DNA from: Gammaproteobacteria bacterium
Lineage (GTDB): Bacteria; Pseudomonadota; Gammaproteobacteria; Pseudomonadales; Pseudohongiellaceae
Assembly (NCBI GenBank): GCA_018661465.1
Contig: JABJIC010000037.1
Coordinates: 16,088 to 80,087 of the forward strand
Length of the DNA stretch: 64,000 bases
Direction of reading: 5' to 3'
Of this stretch, positions 63,865 through 64,000 are shown piece by piece. The notes beneath the pieces are model-generated. The model searched no databases. It was not told where the DNA came from and saw only the letters and a program-made list of their open reading frames with translations. Position 1 is the stretch's first letter. The number at the start of each line of letters is the position of its first letter. Position numbers and translations under genes: made by a program.

Positions 63865-64000
63865 TGGCATAGTTAATTTGGCCACCTAAATAGAGGTGCT
63901 ATTATGCATTTCCTACAATTAGGTGACAATATGACACGCAAGAAAAGGCCCAATTTCAGTCCAGAGTTTAAGCTGGAATCAGCCCAGCTGGTTGTTGACC
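63860..64000 (+). mobile_element. Left end of an IS3-family insertion sequence (partial)
   Basis: From about 63853-63860 the sequence no longer encodes an ABC protein. A terminal TGTAGTGG-type start is followed by a short leader and a transposase OrfA start at 63931. The exact left inverted repeat and any target duplication cannot be confirmed because the right end is outside the window. Confidence 0.75.
63931..64000 (+). CDS. IS3-family transposase OrfA, N-terminus only
   Basis: ATG 63931 opens MTRKKRPNFSPEFKLESAQL followed by VVD, the typical N-terminal start of an IS3-type OrfA helix-turn-helix protein (transposase_8 group). It runs off the window edge after 23 residues. Confidence 0.8.
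   Translation, partial: MTRKKRPNFSPEFKLESAQLVVD

Noticed and set aside
1..64000. CRISPR arrays, tRNA or rRNA genes, prophage
   Set aside because: No spaced direct repeats, cloverleaf-like sequences, rRNA signatures or phage structural genes were seen on either strand.

Overview
The window looks like a chromosomal segment of a free-living, probably marine, heterotrophic gammaproteobacterium with aerobic metabolism. The basis is a full Gram-negative envelope set (porin, OmpA/OprF-like protein, TonB-dependent receptor, alginate-export-type barrel, MltB-type transglycosylase) together with RpoS, UbiC, heme A synthase, Bfd/bacterioferritin, FeoAB, PPK1/PPX and a sodium-pumping oxaloacetate decarboxylase. 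Coding density is high. I saw no rRNA, tRNA, CRISPR array or prophage. The only mobile DNA is the start of an IS3-type element at the right edge. The species cannot be named from what is visible.

Region by region. 1-9.2 kb: a catabolic block. A leftward class III aminotransferase and MmsA (plus a partial cupin) diverge from a tightly coupled rightward set of two PYROXD2-type FAD oxidoreductases, a GcvT-fold protein and a sodium:solute symporter. 9.3-21.6 kb: a Tat-exported molybdenum oxidoreductase, a TonB receptor, a lipoprotein, a serine beta-lactamase-fold hydrolase, alanine dehydrogenase with a divergent Lrp/AsnC regulator, a thiolase, a secreted cupin, and two secreted beta-propeller/FG-GAP proteins. 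21.9-32 kb: a frameshifted DUF1631 gene, a PhoPQ-activated-type protein, a PilZ protein, a lytic transglycosylase, heme A synthase, a trans-acting enoyl reductase-like protein, an alginate-export-type barrel, a candidate small RNA, and a small membrane protein with an acidic pentapeptide repeat. 32.2-36.6 kb: a 7TM-AraC regulator followed by two copies of a three-gene membrane module (A-B-microprotein). 36.7-43 kb: NIPSNAP protein, an unknown secreted helical protein, oadGAB and cysE. 43-50.7 kb: an ExeA-type ATPase, a very large hybrid sensor kinase that appears cut short by an in-frame TAG, an NTF2-like secreted protein and a GT39-type membrane glycosyltransferase. 50.7-54 kb: iron block feoB-feoA / bfd / bfr around a Fur-box-like site. 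54-57.3 kb: polyphosphate enzymes ppx and ppk1, convergent with a 4-nt overlap. 57.7-64 kb: porin, OmpA-family protein, ubiC, rpoS, a CoA-transferase, and a GntR(YtrA)-ABC operon whose ATPase gene is interrupted by the IS3-type element.

The best candidate for an undescribed system is the duplicated module at 33.4-36.6 kb. Each copy has two mutually homologous membrane proteins sharing an E-[AS]-x-H-x-L ... D-x-R-x-L-G signature and a 49-56 residue single-span microprotein ending near E-L-L-E-[LM]-A-Y-G. Two genes carry apparent lesions (DUF1631 frameshift, sensor kinase TAG) and one is IS-interrupted. The first two could also be sequence errors.
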